Source: Dryocola sp031988645 (GTDB lineage: Bacteria > Pseudomonadota > Gammaproteobacteria > Enterobacterales > Enterobacteriaceae). From it: 64,000 nucleotides of DNA. The stretch covers positions 1,612,001-1,676,000 of the forward strand of contig NZ_CP150452.1 of NCBI RefSeq assembly GCF_051307045.1. Reading direction: 5' to 3'. The position numbers and the translations under genes are program-made. The notes below the pieces were generated by a model. The model worked only from the letters and a program-made list of their open reading frames with translations, did no database searches and had not been told where the DNA came from. Shown one piece after another: positions 1 to 10,004 of this stretch. Each line of letters opens with the position of its first letter. Positions within the stretch are counted from its first letter, which is position 1.

Positions 1-570
1 GCTTTGGCCCGCGCAGATCATCCTGACCGGTTTTGCCGGACGCGGGCTGAGGCGGCAATCGTTCATGGTGAAAAACTCTCCTTTCAGATCGCAGCGTCCG
101 GTGCCCCACAGTTCCCGCAGCACCGTGGCGTATTCGGCAAGGTAGTCATAACGGCGGGCGAAATAGTCATCTCCCGGCCACATGCCCATCTGCTCGTATT
201 CGGGTTTTTGCCAGCCGGTCACCAGATTCACGCCGAATCTGCCGGGGGCGATGGAGTCGATGGTGGAGGCCATGCGCGCGACAATTGCCGGGGGCAGGGT
301 AAGGGTGGCGGCGGTGGCGTAGATCTGGATTCTGGAGGTAACCGCGGCCAGCCCGGCCATCAGCGAGAAGGACTCCAGGTTGTGATCCCAGAATTCAGTT
401 TTGCCGCCGAAGCCGCGTAACTTGATCATCGAGAGCGCAAAATCGAAATCGTAGCGTTCCGCTTTTTGCACGATGGCTTTGTTCAGCTCAAAAGTAGGCA
501 TGTACTGCGGCGCGTTAGTGGAGATTAGCCAGCCGTTGTTGCCGATAGGGACGAAGACACCAATTTTCAT
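1..570 (-). CDS. rutA: RutA, pyrimidine monooxygenase (3' part cut off by window edge)
   Basis: This is the first 190 codons of the flavin-dependent RutA, which opens the uracil ring in the Rut pathway of pyrimidine catabolism. The reading frame from the ATG at 568-570 gives a luciferase-like monooxygenase start (MKIGVFVPIGNNGWLIST) and later the stretch GRFGVNLVTGWQKPEYEQMG, both nearly identical to E. coli RutA. E. coli annotation adds a short N-terminal extension; I use the ATG shown because it begins the conserved part. The gene runs off the left end, so its C-terminus is not seen. It is divergent from rutR, its known regulator, with a RutR-like operator in between. Confidence 0.93.
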   Translation of the reverse strand, partial: MKIGVFVPIGNNGWLISTNAPQYMPTFELNKAIVQKAERYDFDFALSMIKLRGFGGKTEFWDHNLESFSLMAGLAAVTSRIQIYATAATLTLPPAIVARMASTIDSIAPGRFGVNLVTGWQKPEYEQMGMWPGDDYFARRYDYLAEYATVLRELWGTGRCDLKGEFFTMNDCRLSPRPAKPVRMICAGQS

Positions 571-691
571 CACGGACCTCTCACTGGTTGGGAAGGTATT
601 CAGCGGAGATAATGCAAGCCTGATGCCAGAGTGATAAAAGACAATGTTATCAATATGTTGATTGTTTGTTTCATCCAGGCTTATAAAAACA

Positions 692-707
692 TGGACTGTT
701 TGGTCAA
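692..707. promoter_or_regulatory. RutR operator candidate
   Basis: On the minus strand this reads TTGACCAAACAGTCCA. The RutR consensus is TTGACCAnnTGGTCAA, so one half-site is perfect and the other is degenerate. It lies in the rutA/rutR divergent spacer, where RutR is known in E. coli to bind. The assignment comes from motif and position only. Confidence 0.6.
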
Positions 708-815
708 AAAGAGTGCACGAAAATTAAGCATCCCTGCGCGCTGAGGGTGCAAAGTAGTCGTGGGGCGGATGCGGCTTTGCTATGCTTGAGGCACACGAAT
801 CCAGGGAGAGAACGC

Positions 816-1460
816 ATGGCTGAAGGCGCAGTACATACCAAACAAACCGGGCGGCGATCCCTTGCCGTCGCAGCCAAGAAACAGGCCATTCTGGCGGCAG
901 GCCTGGAGTTTTTCTCCCTGTACGGCATCCACGGCACCAGCCTTGATAAGGTTGCGGAGCGCGCCGAGGTGTCCAAAACCAACCTGCTTTATTACTATCC
1001 TTCCAAAGAAGCGCTGTATATTGCCGTGCTCAAGCAGATCCTCGATATCTGGCTGGCGCCGCTGCGCGCGTTTCGCGAAGACCTGGAGCCGCTGGTGGCC
1101 ATCAGCGAGTACATTCGCCTGAAGCTTGAGGTATCGCGGGATTATCCGCAGGCCTCAAGGCTGTTTTGCCTTGAGATGCTGCAGGGCGCGCCGCTGTTAA
1201 AGGCCGAGCTTACCGGGGATTTAAAAACCCTCGTGGATGACAAATCGGCGATTATTGCCGGCTGGGTGGCGGGCGGAAAGCTGGCGGCGGTCGATCCGCA
1301 CCATCTGATCTTTATGCTGTGGGCCACCACGCAGCACTACGCTGACTTTGCAAGCCAGGTCGAGGCGGTGACGGGCAGCACCTTAAACGACGAAGAGTTT
1401 TTCCGCCGCACGGTGGAAAACGTACAGCGGATGATTATCGAAGGAATTCGGGTGCGTTAG
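816..1460 (+). CDS. rutR: RutR, TetR-family regulator of pyrimidine use
   Basis: The product is 214 aa, the size of E. coli RutR (212 aa). It has a TetR N-terminal helix-turn-helix at about residues 36-68 (GIHGTSLDKVAERAEVSKTN then LLYYYPSKEALY) and the conserved effector domain with LEVSRDYPQASRLFC. RutR senses uracil and thymine and represses the rut operon. I chose the ATG at 816, preceded by GGGAGAG. An in-frame ATG at 747 gives a longer product with no family support. The gene is divergent from rutA and its stop overlaps the convergent next gene by 4 bp. Confidence 0.95.
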   Translation: MAEGAVHTKQTGRRSLAVAAKKQAILAAGLEFFSLYGIHGTSLDKVAERAEVSKTNLLYYYPSKEALYIAVLKQILDIWLAPLRAFREDLEPLVAISEYIRLKLEVSRDYPQASRLFCLEMLQGAPLLKAELTGDLKTLVDDKSAIIAGWVAGGKLAAVDPHHLIFMLWATTQHYADFASQVEAVTGSTLNDEEFFRRTVENVQRMIIEGIRVR

Positions 1461-1855
1461 TCCGGCTGCGGAGGAAACACGCAGCTCACGTCGCCTTCCT
1501 CGCACTGCAGGGTGCTTTTCAGCAGCTCTGTGCGTTCGCGGGTTTTGTCCGCCATGCAAATGGCGTGAACCATCGGATAGACGGAGCCGGTTTCAGCGCC
1601 GGAACTTAACAGCTCGCAGTCGGCGTCGCGAAAGGCGATCCACGCGTTCTGCGCCGCTTTCAGCTGGATTTTCTGCTTATCGGTGGCGCGTTTCATCACC
1701 TGTTTATAGGTCTGGTTGAGTAAATCATCCTGCTTTTTATACTCGGCGCCGTAGCACTGATTTATCTCCGCCTGCGACGTGGCCGTGTCGCAGGTATCCG
1801 CCAGCGCGCTGGCGCTTAACAGCAGGCCGGAAAGAAGAAGTAGCACGCGTTTCAT
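1457..1855 (-). CDS. Secreted LprI/DUF1311-type protein
   Basis: This is a 132-aa protein with a clear signal peptide (hydrophobic residues 4-16, cleavage likely after SALA at 19). A compact domain follows, with the pattern C-x-x-A-x-S-Q-x-E-I-N-x-C and a later AWIAFRDADCE. These features fit the lysozyme-inhibitor LprI N-terminal family (DUF1311), a group of small cysteine-paired periplasmic proteins. A good Shine-Dalgarno (GAGGGA on the coding strand) precedes the ATG. The real substrate is unknown, and lysozyme inhibition is only a family suggestion. It sits between rutR and putA and has no counterpart there in K-12. Confidence 0.8.
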   Translation of the reverse strand: MKRVLLLLSGLLLSASALADTCDTATSQAEINQCYGAEYKKQDDLLNQTYKQVMKRATDKQKIQLKAAQNAWIAFRDADCELLSSGAETGSVYPMVHAICMADKTRERTELLKSTLQCEEGDVSCVFPPQPD

Positions 1856-1870
1856 CGTTATCCCTCAAAG

Positions 1871-1895
1871 AAAAAAGGCTCCGGAAGGAGCCTTT
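1871..1895 (-). terminator. Rho-independent terminator of putA
   Basis: Read on the minus strand, a GGCTCC/GGAGCC stem (1877-1892, extended by A:T pairs) with a four-base loop is followed by a run of T. It lies 17 bp after the putA stop and directly upstream of the LprI-like gene, so it separates the two. Confidence 0.85.
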
Positions 1896-1911
1896 CAAGA
1901 GTAGCGAAGCC

Positions 1912-4900
1912 TTAGCCGATTGTCATCAGGCTGGCGTTGCCGCCGGCCGCCGCGGTGTTTACGCTGAGCGAGCGCTCCACGTACAGCCGCTCAAGCAGCA
2001 GATTGCTTTCCCCGCGCGCGAAGCCCTGTACCGAGACGATGGCGCCGTCGCGTGCGGCGACTTTTTCGCACAGCTCCCGCAGCTGGTCTGAATCGCCGTG
2101 ATAGATCACCGCGTCAAACCGCTGGCCGATAGCCGCTTCCGGCTGCGCAAAATCAATCAGCTGCTGCACCCGGGAGGGCAGCTGCTTCGCAAGGTCGCGA
2201 TGCAGTTTGTCATCAGCCCACAGCACGCGGCAGCCCACGCTTGTGGCCGCCGCCAGCTGCACCAGCGCATCCTGCTCGTTATCCGCAAGGCAAAGCACGC
2301 GCTCGCGCGGCATCAGCGCGTAGGTGTTGCGCTCGCCCGTCGGGCCCGGCAGCTGGCGCAGCGTGCCGCTCTGGGCCAGTTCTGCAAAGCGTTCGCACAG
2401 GGCTTTAAGGTCGCCACGTCCGGCTGCCCACTCGGTCAGCGCCTGATGCGCTTCCTGCAGCCTGGCTTTTAACGTGGTATCGACCGGCAGCTCCGCGTCC
2501 TGACGGGTGAAGGTTTTCTGCAGCGCGCCTTCCGGGCGGTTAGCCAGCAGGCGGTAGAGGTAGAGCGGGCCGCCGGCCTTAGGCCCCGTTCCGGACAGGC
2601 CTTCGCCGCCGAACGGCTGCACGCCGACGACCGCGCCGACCATGTTGCGGTTTACGTACATATTGCCGACGTGGGCAGAACCGGTCACCTGGGCGATGGT
2701 TTCGTCGATGCGGGTGTGCACGCCGAGGGTCAGGCCGTAGCCCGCCGCGTTAATTTGCTCGATCAGCGCTTCGAGATTGTTACGGTTATAGCGCACCACG
2801 TGCAGCACCGGCCCGAAGACCTCTTTTTGCATCTCGTCGAAGCTTTCCAGCTCAATCAGCGTTGGCGGAACGAAGGTGCCGCTTTGCCACTCTTTCATAT
2901 CCTGCGCGTTTTCACGCGCGGCCTGGAAGATTTTGCGGCCTTTGGCGCGCATCCCCTGGATATGCCTGTCGATGCTCTCTTTCGCTTCGGCGTCGATAAC
3001 CGGGCCGATATCCGTCGTCAGGCGGCCTGGATTGCCCATACGGCATTCCGCCATCGCGCCGCGCAGCATCTGCAGCGTGTGCTCGGCCACTTCTTCCTGC
3101 ACGCACAGCACGCGCAGGGCGGAGCAGCGCTGGCCTGCGCTGTCGAACGCGGAGGCAACCACGTCGACCACCACCTGCTCCGTGAGGGCGGAAGAATCCA
3201 CAATCATCGCGTTCAGACCACCAGTTTCGGCAATCAGCGGCGTAGGGCGGCCCTGCGGATCCAGACGATCGGCTATGTTGCGCTGCAATAATGTGGCCAC
3301 GTCCGTCGAGCCCGTAAACATCACGCCGCGCACCCGGGCGTCGCCGGTCAGCTGGGCGCCCACCGTTTCACCGCGGCCGGGCAGCAGCTGCACCACGCCC
3401 GCGGGCACGCCCGCCTCAAGCAGAATGGCGATGCCCTGCGCGGCAATCAGCGGGGTTTGCTCCGCCGGTTTTGCCAGCACGCTGTTACCGGCGGCGAGAG
3501 CCGCGGCAATCTGGCCGGTGAAGATCGCCAGCGGGAAGTTCCACGGACTGATGCACACGACCGGGCCGAGGGGGCGGTGCGTTTCGTTATCGAAATCGTC
3601 CCGCACCTGGCCTGCGTAGTAATGCAGGAAATCAACGGCTTCGCGCACTTCGGCGATGGCATTGCTGAAGGTTTTACCCGCTTCACGAACCAGAATGCCA
3701 ATCAGCTGCTGCATCTGGCCTTCCATAATCACCGCGGCGCGCTCCAGGATCAGGGCGCGTTCCTGCGGCGGCGTCGCAAACCAGATCGGCGCGTTATTTA
3801 CCGCGCTTTCCAGCGCGCGGGAGACTTCATCGCTGGTGGCCTCGCGCGTGAAACCTACCACGTCGCCCGGCTCGGCCGGGTTCCTGACTTCCGTCATCTC
3901 GCCCGGGCTAACGGCTTCTTCAAGGATCGGTAGCGCCTGCCATTTCTGCGCTGCGCTGTTGAGCAGGGCGGAGGAAAGGGAGGCAAGACGGTGTTCGTTC
4001 GCCAGATCCAGCCCGCTGGAGTTGCTGCGGCCTTCGCCGTACAGATCTTTCGGCAGCGCGATTTTTGGGTGCGGCAGGCCAAGCCGGCCTTCTTTGCCCG
4101 CAAGGCTTTCCGTCGCGCTCACCGGATCGGCGACCAGCTCGTCCAGCGGCAGGGTGTTGTCGGCGATGCGGTTAACAAAGGAGGTGTTCGCCCCGTTTTC
4201 CAGCAGGCGGCGCACCAGATAGGCCAGCAGCGTTTCGTGCGTGCCCACCGGCGCATAAATACGGCAGGGGCGGTTTAGCTTGCCGTCGGCGATTTTACCC
4301 ACCACCTGATCGTAGAGCGGCTCGCCCATGCCGTGCAGGCACTGAAATTCGTACTGGCCCGGATAGTAGTTTTGCCCGGCGAGGTTATAAATTGCCGCCA
4401 GCGTATGGGCGTTGTGCGTCGCGAACTGCGGATAAATCAGATTCGGCACCGTCAGCAGCTTTTTCGCGCAGGCCAGATAGGAGATATCGGTGTAAACCTT
4501 GCGCGTGTAAACCGGGTAACCCTCCAGGCCTTCCATCTGGGCGCGTTTAATTTCGCTGTCCCAGTAGGCGCCCTTCACCAGACGGATCATCAGGCGGCGG
4601 TGGCTGCGGGTGGCGAGATCAATCAAATAATCGATAACGAACGGGCAGCGCTTCTGGTAGGCCTGGATAACGAAGCCGATGCCGTTCCAGCCCGCCAGCT
4701 CCGGCTCGAAGCAAAGCTTCTCCAGCAGGTCGAGGGAGATTTCAAGACGATCGGCCTCTTCGGCGTCGATGTTGATCCCCACGTCGTACTGGCGAGCCAG
4801 CAGCGTCAGGGATTTCAGGCGTGGATAGAGCTCTTCCATAACGCGGTCGTACTGCGCGCGGCTGTAGCGCGGGTGCAAAGCGGAAAGCTTGATGGAGATG

Positions 4901-5875
4901 CCCGGACCTTCGTAAATGCCGCGCCCGTTGGAGGCTTTGCCGATGGCGTGAATGGCCTGCTGGTAGGAAACCATATAGGCCTGGGCATCGGCGGCGGTGA
5001 GCGCGGCTTCACCGAGCATGTCGTAGGAGTAGCGGAAGCCTTTTTCTTCCAGCTTGCGCGCGTTAGCCAGCGCTTCGGCGATGGTTTCGCCGGTAACGAA
5101 CTGCTCGCCCATCAGGCGCATCGCCATATCCACGCCTTTGCGGATCAGCGGCTCGCCGCTCTTGCTGATAATGCGGTTCAGGGAGTGGGAAAGGCTGGTT
5201 TCGTTGTGCGTGGAAACCAGGCGCCCGGTAAACAGCAAACCCCAGGTGGCGGCGTTGACAAACAGCGACGGGCTGCGGCCGATGTGGGAGTGCCAGTTGC
5301 CGTTGCTGATTTTATCGCGGATTAGGGCATCGCGGGTCGCTTTGTCCGGAATACGCAGCAGGGGCCTCCGCCAGGCACATCAGCGCCACGCCTTCCTGCG
5401 AGGAAAGCGAGAATTCCTGCAGCAAACCTTGTACCATGCCCGCCCGGCCGGAAGCGCTCTTCTGATTGCGCAGTTTTTCGGCCAGCCGGTAGGCCAGTTT
5501 GTGCGTCTGCTCGGCAAGCGGCTGCGGCAGACGCGCCTGCTCAAGGATCATCGGCACGGCGTCGGTTTCCGGACGGCGCCAGGCAGCGGTAATCGCGGCG
5601 CGGCTAACGGACTGCGGCAGGATTTGTTCGGCGAAATCGAGGAAAGGCTGATGCGTCTCTTCGGGGACCGGCGGCGACTCTTCGCTTTCATTGGCGGCGC
5701 CCGCGAGCAAAGCGGGCAGTTCTGGCAGTTCGTCGTTATTTTCCAGGCGTTCAAGATAGTTAAAAATCGCCTGCTTAATTAGCCAGTGTGGCGTGCGGTC
5801 AATACGTGAAGCGGCGTGCTTAATACGCTCGCGAGTCGCTTCGTCAAGCTTAACGCCCATGGTAGTGGTGCCCAT
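1912..5875 (-). pseudogene. putA: PutA, proline dehydrogenase/P5C dehydrogenase and put repressor (one-base frameshift)
   Basis: PutA oxidises proline to glutamate in two steps and, through an N-terminal ribbon-helix-helix, represses the put genes when proline is absent. The N-terminal MGTTTMGVKLDEATRERI is the DNA-binding part. A proline dehydrogenase barrel follows, then an aldehyde dehydrogenase domain with the catalytic Cys in SAGQRCSALR and the IAETGG glutamate motif. The frame breaks at 5361-5366: the coding strand has GGCCCC where GGCCC would keep the E. coli-like sequence AEALLRIPDKAT. Removing one base gives exactly 1320 codons, the E. coli PutA length. The start at 5875 matches E. 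coli. Nothing else is damaged, so I suspect a sequence error; taken literally, the first part ends after about 187 residues. Confidence 0.93.
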
Positions 5876-6311
5876 GCCAAAGACTCCCTTGTGCAAGATT
5901 TAAAAGAGGTGACAGCAAAAGTTACCCGGCAATATCCACCATGTTGCAACTTTGTGCAACCTTGTTAAATGTGAGCCAGATAACAGGCCGGGAAAAGAGT
6001 GAAATTGTTAAATTTAAAATAAGAAAGCGATCTGGCTAATTATTTGCAGACGAGGGGAATTTACCGACATAGTTAACACTTTCATGAGGTGCAACCGCAA
6101 AAAGCGTGAGCGAGTGCAACCTCCGTGAAAAAGGTATTTTTTGTGGGGTGAATTTCTTGTGAATGCCGTGTTAAATCGTTTGTGAATAATACCGGCTTCC
6201 TGCAGGATACGGTCGCGAACTGACACGACAACAAGCCGCACTTCGTTCCGGTGAGGCAACAACGGTTTATTTCTTATAAAAAAAACCGGTAAACAAATCT
6301 GGAGAACTTGC
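5876..6311. promoter_or_regulatory. putA/putP divergent control region with PutA operator motifs
   Basis: This 436-bp spacer holds no credible gene. It carries the PutA-binding hexamer GTTGCA, in either direction, at 5943-5948 (within the palindrome GTTGCAAC), 5955-5960, 6090-6095 and 6115-6120. E. coli PutA binds several GTTGCA sites in the same spacer. The arrangement in two clusters, one near each gene, fits repression of both promoters by looping, but that is inference. Confidence 0.75.
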
Positions 6312-7820
6312 ATGACCATGAGTACACCAATGCTGGTGACTTTCCTTGTTTATATCTTTGGCATGATATTGATAGGGTTTATCGCCTGGCGCTCAACCAA
6401 AAACTTCGATGATTATATTCTCGGCGGCCGCAGTCTGGGCAGCCTGGTGACCGCGTTATCCGCCGGCGCTTCTGATATGAGCGGCTGGTTATTAATGGGG
6501 TTGCCCGGCGCGATATTTCTCTCCGGTATTTCTGAAAGCTGGATCGCAATTGGTTTAACCGTTGGCGCTTATATTAACTGGAAGCTGGTGGCGGGCCGTT
6601 TGCGCGTTCATACCGAAGTAAACAATAACGCGTTGACGCTGCCGGATTATTTCACCGGCCGCTTTGAAGATAAAAGCCGCCTGCTGCGTATTATCTCGGC
6701 GGTCGTTATTTTGCTGTTCTTCACGATTTATTGCGCATCCGGCATTGTGGCGGGGGCGCGCCTGTTTGAAAGCACCTTCGGCATGAGCTATGAAACCGCG
6801 CTGTGGGCGGGTGCCGCCGCTACCATCATTTATACCTTCGTCGGCGGGTTCCTTGCGGTGAGCTGGACCGATACCGTGCAGGCCAGCCTGATGATTTTCG
6901 CCCTGATCCTCACCCCGGTGATGGTGATTCTGGCCGTCGGCGGTCTGGATGACTCGCTTGTGGTCATCAAGCAGAAAAGCATCGAAAACGTCGATATGCT
7001 CAAGGGCCTTAACTTTGTCGCCATCATTTCGCTGATGGGCTGGGGCCTTGGCTATTTCGGCCAGCCGCATATTCTGGCGCGCTTTATGGCGGCGGATTCC
7101 CACCACACCATCGTAAACGCCCGCCGCATCAGCATGACGTGGATGATCCTTTGCCTGGCAGGCGCGTGCGCCGTGGGCTTCTTCGGCATTGCTTACTTCT
7201 CTAACAACCCCGCACAGGCCGACGCCGTTAACCAGAACGGCGAACGCGTATTTATTGAACTGGCGCAGCTGCTGTTTAACCCGTGGATTGCCGGCGTGCT
7301 GCTTTCGGCGATTCTGGCGGCGGTAATGTCAACGCTGAGCTGCCAGCTGCTGGTCTGCTCCAGCGCGATTACCGAAGATTTGTACAAGGCCTTCTTCCGC
7401 AAAGGCGCGGGTCAGAAAGAGCTGGTATGGGTAGGACGCGCGATGGTGCTGGTGGTGGCGCTGGTCGCCATCGCCCTCGCGGCCAATCCGGAAAACCGCG
7501 TGCTGGGCCTGGTGAGCTACGCATGGGCGGGCTTCGGCGCGGCGTTCGGCCCGGTCGTTCTGTTCTCCGTCATGTGGTCGCGCATGACCCGTAACGGCGC
7601 GCTTGCCGGTATGGTTACAGGTGCGGTGACGGTTATCGTCTGGAAACAGTTCGCGTGGCTGGGCCTGTATGAAATCATCCCCGGATTCATCTTCGCCAGC
7701 ATCGGCATCGTAGTGGTGAGCCTGTTGGGTAAAGCGCCTTCCACCACCATGCAAAAACGCTTTGCCGAGGCGGATGATGTTTATCATTCCGCGCCGCCAA
7801 CAAGGCTGCAGGCAGAATAA
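6312..7820 (+). CDS. putP: PutP, sodium/proline symporter
   Basis: The product is 502 aa, the same length as E. coli PutP and close to identical over most of it. It is an inner-membrane sodium:solute symporter (SSS family) that brings proline in for PutA. The sequence shows the expected series of about 12-13 membrane segments, the N-terminal ILGGRSLGSLVTALSAGASD motif around the sodium site, and the family signature GWGLGYFGQPHILARFMA. GGAG at 6301-6304 precedes the ATG at 6312 by seven bases. It is divergent from putA and followed by a strong terminator. Confidence 0.97.
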   Translation: MTMSTPMLVTFLVYIFGMILIGFIAWRSTKNFDDYILGGRSLGSLVTALSAGASDMSGWLLMGLPGAIFLSGISESWIAIGLTVGAYINWKLVAGRLRVHTEVNNNALTLPDYFTGRFEDKSRLLRIISAVVILLFFTIYCASGIVAGARLFESTFGMSYETALWAGAAATIIYTFVGGFLAVSWTDTVQASLMIFALILTPVMVILAVGGLDDSLVVIKQKSIENVDMLKGLNFVAIISLMGWGLGYFGQPHILARFMAADSHHTIVNARRISMTWMILCLAGACAVGFFGIAYFSNNPAQADAVNQNGERVFIELAQLLFNPWIAGVLLSAILAAVMSTLSCQLLVCSSAITEDLYKAFFRKGAGQKELVWVGRAMVLVVALVAIALAANPENRVLGLVSYAWAGFGAAFGPVVLFSVMWSRMTRNGALAGMVTGAVTVIVWKQFAWLGLYEIIPGFIFASIGIVVVSLLGKAPSTTMQKRFAEADDVYHSAPPTRLQAE

Positions 7821-7831
7821 ATTGCCTTTCA

Positions 7832-7855
7832 GGGCCGGGCTTCCCGGCCTTTTTT
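7832..7855 (+). terminator. Terminator after putP
   Basis: A GGCCGGG/CCCGGCC stem with loop CTT is followed by six T, twelve bases after the putP stop. Confidence 0.9.
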
Positions 7856-7902
7856 ACATCCCGAGATAATTAACTTCACAATCCTCTTGTTTTTCCTTTT
7901 AC

Positions 7903-7921
7903 GGTAATGATAATCACTATC
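7903..7921. promoter_or_regulatory. Fur box upstream of efeU
   Basis: The sequence GGTAATGATAATCACTATC matches 17 of 19 positions of the Fur consensus GATAATGATAATCATTATC. It lies about 60 bp before efeU, where iron repression of the efe operon is expected. Confidence 0.85.
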
Positions 7922-7979
7922 GTTCTGGTTTACTCTTCTTTACGTCATTTGACCTGATTTCACAATCGAGGTGTCAGGA

Positions 7980-8813
7980 ATGTTTGTTCCGTTTCTCATC
8001 ATGTTACGCGAAGGTCTGGAGGCGGCGCTGATCGTCAGCCTGATCGCCAGCTACTTAAAGCGCACCCAACGCGGTCGATGGATTGGCGTAATGTGGATTG
8101 GCGTAGTGGCGGCCGCCGCTTTATGCCTGGCGCTGGGGATTTTCATCAACGAAACCACCGGCGAGTTCCCGCAAAAAGAGCAGGAGCTGTTCGAAGGCAT
8201 AGTGGCGGTTATCGCCGTGACGATCCTTACCTGGATGGTGTTCTGGATGCGCAAAGTCTCGCGCAACGTGAAGGTCCAGCTCGAGCAGGCGGTGGATAAC
8301 GCCCTGCAGGGCTCGGGCAGCCACGGCTGGGCGCTGATCCTGATGGTCTTTTTCGCGGTGGCGCGTGAAGGTCTTGAGTCGGTGTTCTTCCTGCTGGCGG
8401 CCTTCCAGCAGGACGTGGGCATGATGCCGCCGCTCGGCGCGATGCTTGGGCTGGCCACGGCTATCGTGCTTGGCTTCCTGATTTACTGGGGCGGCATCCG
8501 CCTGAACCTGGGCGCGTTCTTTAAATGGACGAGCCTGTTTATTTTGCTGGTGGCCGCGGGGCTGGCCGCGGGGGCGATTCGCGCCTTCCACGAAGCGGGC
8601 CTGTGGAACCATTTCCAGAATATTGCCTTTGATCTCAGCGACGTGCTTTCCACGCATTCGCTGACCGGCACGCTGCTGGAAGGGATCTTCGGCTATCAGG
8701 AAGCGCCAACCGTCAGCGAAGTGGCGATGTACTTTATCTACCTGATTCCGGCTCTGGTGCTGTTCGCCATGCCGCCGCGCCTGCACAACCAGGCGACCAA
8801 TAGCGTTCGTTAA
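7980..8813 (+). CDS. efeU: EfeU, ferrous iron permease
   Basis: EfeU is the inner-membrane channel of the EfeUOB ferrous-iron uptake system active at acidic pH. The 277-aa product has seven predicted membrane segments and both Ftr1-type REGLE motifs, at residues 10-14 (REGLEAAL) and 129-134 (REGLES). The ATG at 7980 starts the conserved MFVPFLIMLREG; a GTG nine bases earlier is possible but less likely. The gene is intact here, unlike the frameshifted copy in K-12. It heads an operon with efeO and efeB under a Fur box. Confidence 0.96.
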   Translation: MFVPFLIMLREGLEAALIVSLIASYLKRTQRGRWIGVMWIGVVAAAALCLALGIFINETTGEFPQKEQELFEGIVAVIAVTILTWMVFWMRKVSRNVKVQLEQAVDNALQGSGSHGWALILMVFFAVAREGLESVFFLLAAFQQDVGMMPPLGAMLGLATAIVLGFLIYWGGIRLNLGAFFKWTSLFILLVAAGLAAGAIRAFHEAGLWNHFQNIAFDLSDVLSTHSLTGTLLEGIFGYQEAPTVSEVAMYFIYLIPALVLFAMPPRLHNQATNSVR

Positions 8814-8875
8814 CCCGTTTGTGGCGGGAACCCGTCACTTAGTTACAACATACTTATATTTAAAAGGGATTGGCC

Positions 8876-10000
8876 ATGACCGCACAGTTTCGTCTTAAGG
8901 CGCTGAATATTGCGCTGTTTACTCTTATCTCTTCCGCTTTTGCCGCTCACGCGGCAGAGGTTCCGCAGGTGAAGGTCACCGTTACCGATAAGCAGTGCGA
9001 GCCGATGAACATCACGGTAAACGCCGGTAAGACCCAGTTCGTTATTCTCAACAACAGCCAGAAAGCGCTGGAGTGGGAGATCTTAAAAGGGGTGATGGTG
9101 GTCGAAGAGCGTGAAAATATCGCGCCGGGCTTCTCGCAAAAAATGACGGCCAACCTGCAGCCGGGCGAGTACGACATGACCTGCGGCCTGCTCAGCAATC
9201 CGAAAGGCAAGCTGGTGGTGAAAGCCTCCGGCGAGCAGGCGGCGCCGAAGAACGACCTGCTGGCGCTCGCCGGGCCGATTACCGAATACAAAGCGTACGT
9301 GACCGCGGAAGTGGCCGAGCTGGTAAAAGGCACCAAAGCCTTTACCGATACGGTCAAAGCCGGGGATATCGAAAAAGCAAAATCCCTGTATGCGCCGACG
9401 CGCCAGCACTACGAGCGCATCGAACCTATTGCTGAGCTGTTCTCGGACCTGGACGGCAGCATCGACGCCCGCGAAGACGATTATGAGCAAAAAGCAAACG
9501 ATCCGAAATTCACCGGCTTCCACCGCCTCGAGAAAGCGCTGTTTGGCGACAACTCCACAAAAGGCATGGAAAAATACGCTGAGCAGCTAAACGCCGACGT
9601 GCTGGATCTGCAAACCCGCATCTCCGAGCTGGCCTTCCCGCCGAGCAAAGTTGTCGGCGGCGCGGCAGGGCTGATTGAAGAAGTGGCGGCCAGCAAAATC
9701 AGCGGCGAAGAAGATCGCTACAGCCACACCGACCTGTGGGACTTCCAGGCGAACGTGGACGGCGCGCAGAAAATCGTCAACCTGCTGCGGCCTTTACTGA
9801 GCAAAGAGAACGCGCCGCTGCTGGCGAAAGTTGACGCCAACTTCAAAAAAGTGGACGCCATTCTTGCGAAATACCGCACCAAAGACGGCTATGAAACCTA
9901 TGACAAGCTGACCGATGCCGACCGCAACGCGTTAAAAGGGCCGGTGACGGCGCTGGCGGAAGATTTGTCCCAGCTGCGTGGCGTGCTGGGCCTGGACTAA
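8876..10000 (+). CDS. efeO: EfeO, periplasmic iron-uptake protein
   Basis: The product is 374 aa (E. coli 375). A signal peptide ends near SSAFAAHA (about residue 26). A cupredoxin-like domain follows (VTVTDKQCEPMNITVNAGKT, NPKGKLVV), then a C-terminal M75 imelysin-like domain with the HxxE motif in TGFHRLEKALFG. EfeO is thought to bind iron in the periplasm and work with EfeB and EfeU. The ATG at 8876 follows AAAAGGGA. It lies 62 bp after efeU and five bases before efeB. Confidence 0.97.
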   Translation: MTAQFRLKALNIALFTLISSAFAAHAAEVPQVKVTVTDKQCEPMNITVNAGKTQFVILNNSQKALEWEILKGVMVVEERENIAPGFSQKMTANLQPGEYDMTCGLLSNPKGKLVVKASGEQAAPKNDLLALAGPITEYKAYVTAEVAELVKGTKAFTDTVKAGDIEKAKSLYAPTRQHYERIEPIAELFSDLDGSIDAREDDYEQKANDPKFTGFHRLEKALFGDNSTKGMEKYAEQLNADVLDLQTRISELAFPPSKVVGGAAGLIEEVAASKISGEEDRYSHTDLWDFQANVDGAQKIVNLLRPLLSKENAPLLAKVDANFKKVDAILAKYRTKDGYETYDKLTDADRNALKGPVTALAEDLSQLRGVLGLD

Positions 10001-10004
10001 GTAT

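Noticed and set aside
704..982. 92-codon minus-strand frame over the start of rutR
   Set aside because: It is antisense to rutR and covers the rutA/rutR promoter region; no family features.
4333..5325. 330-codon frame opposite putA
   Set aside because: It is an antisense shadow of the proline dehydrogenase domain.
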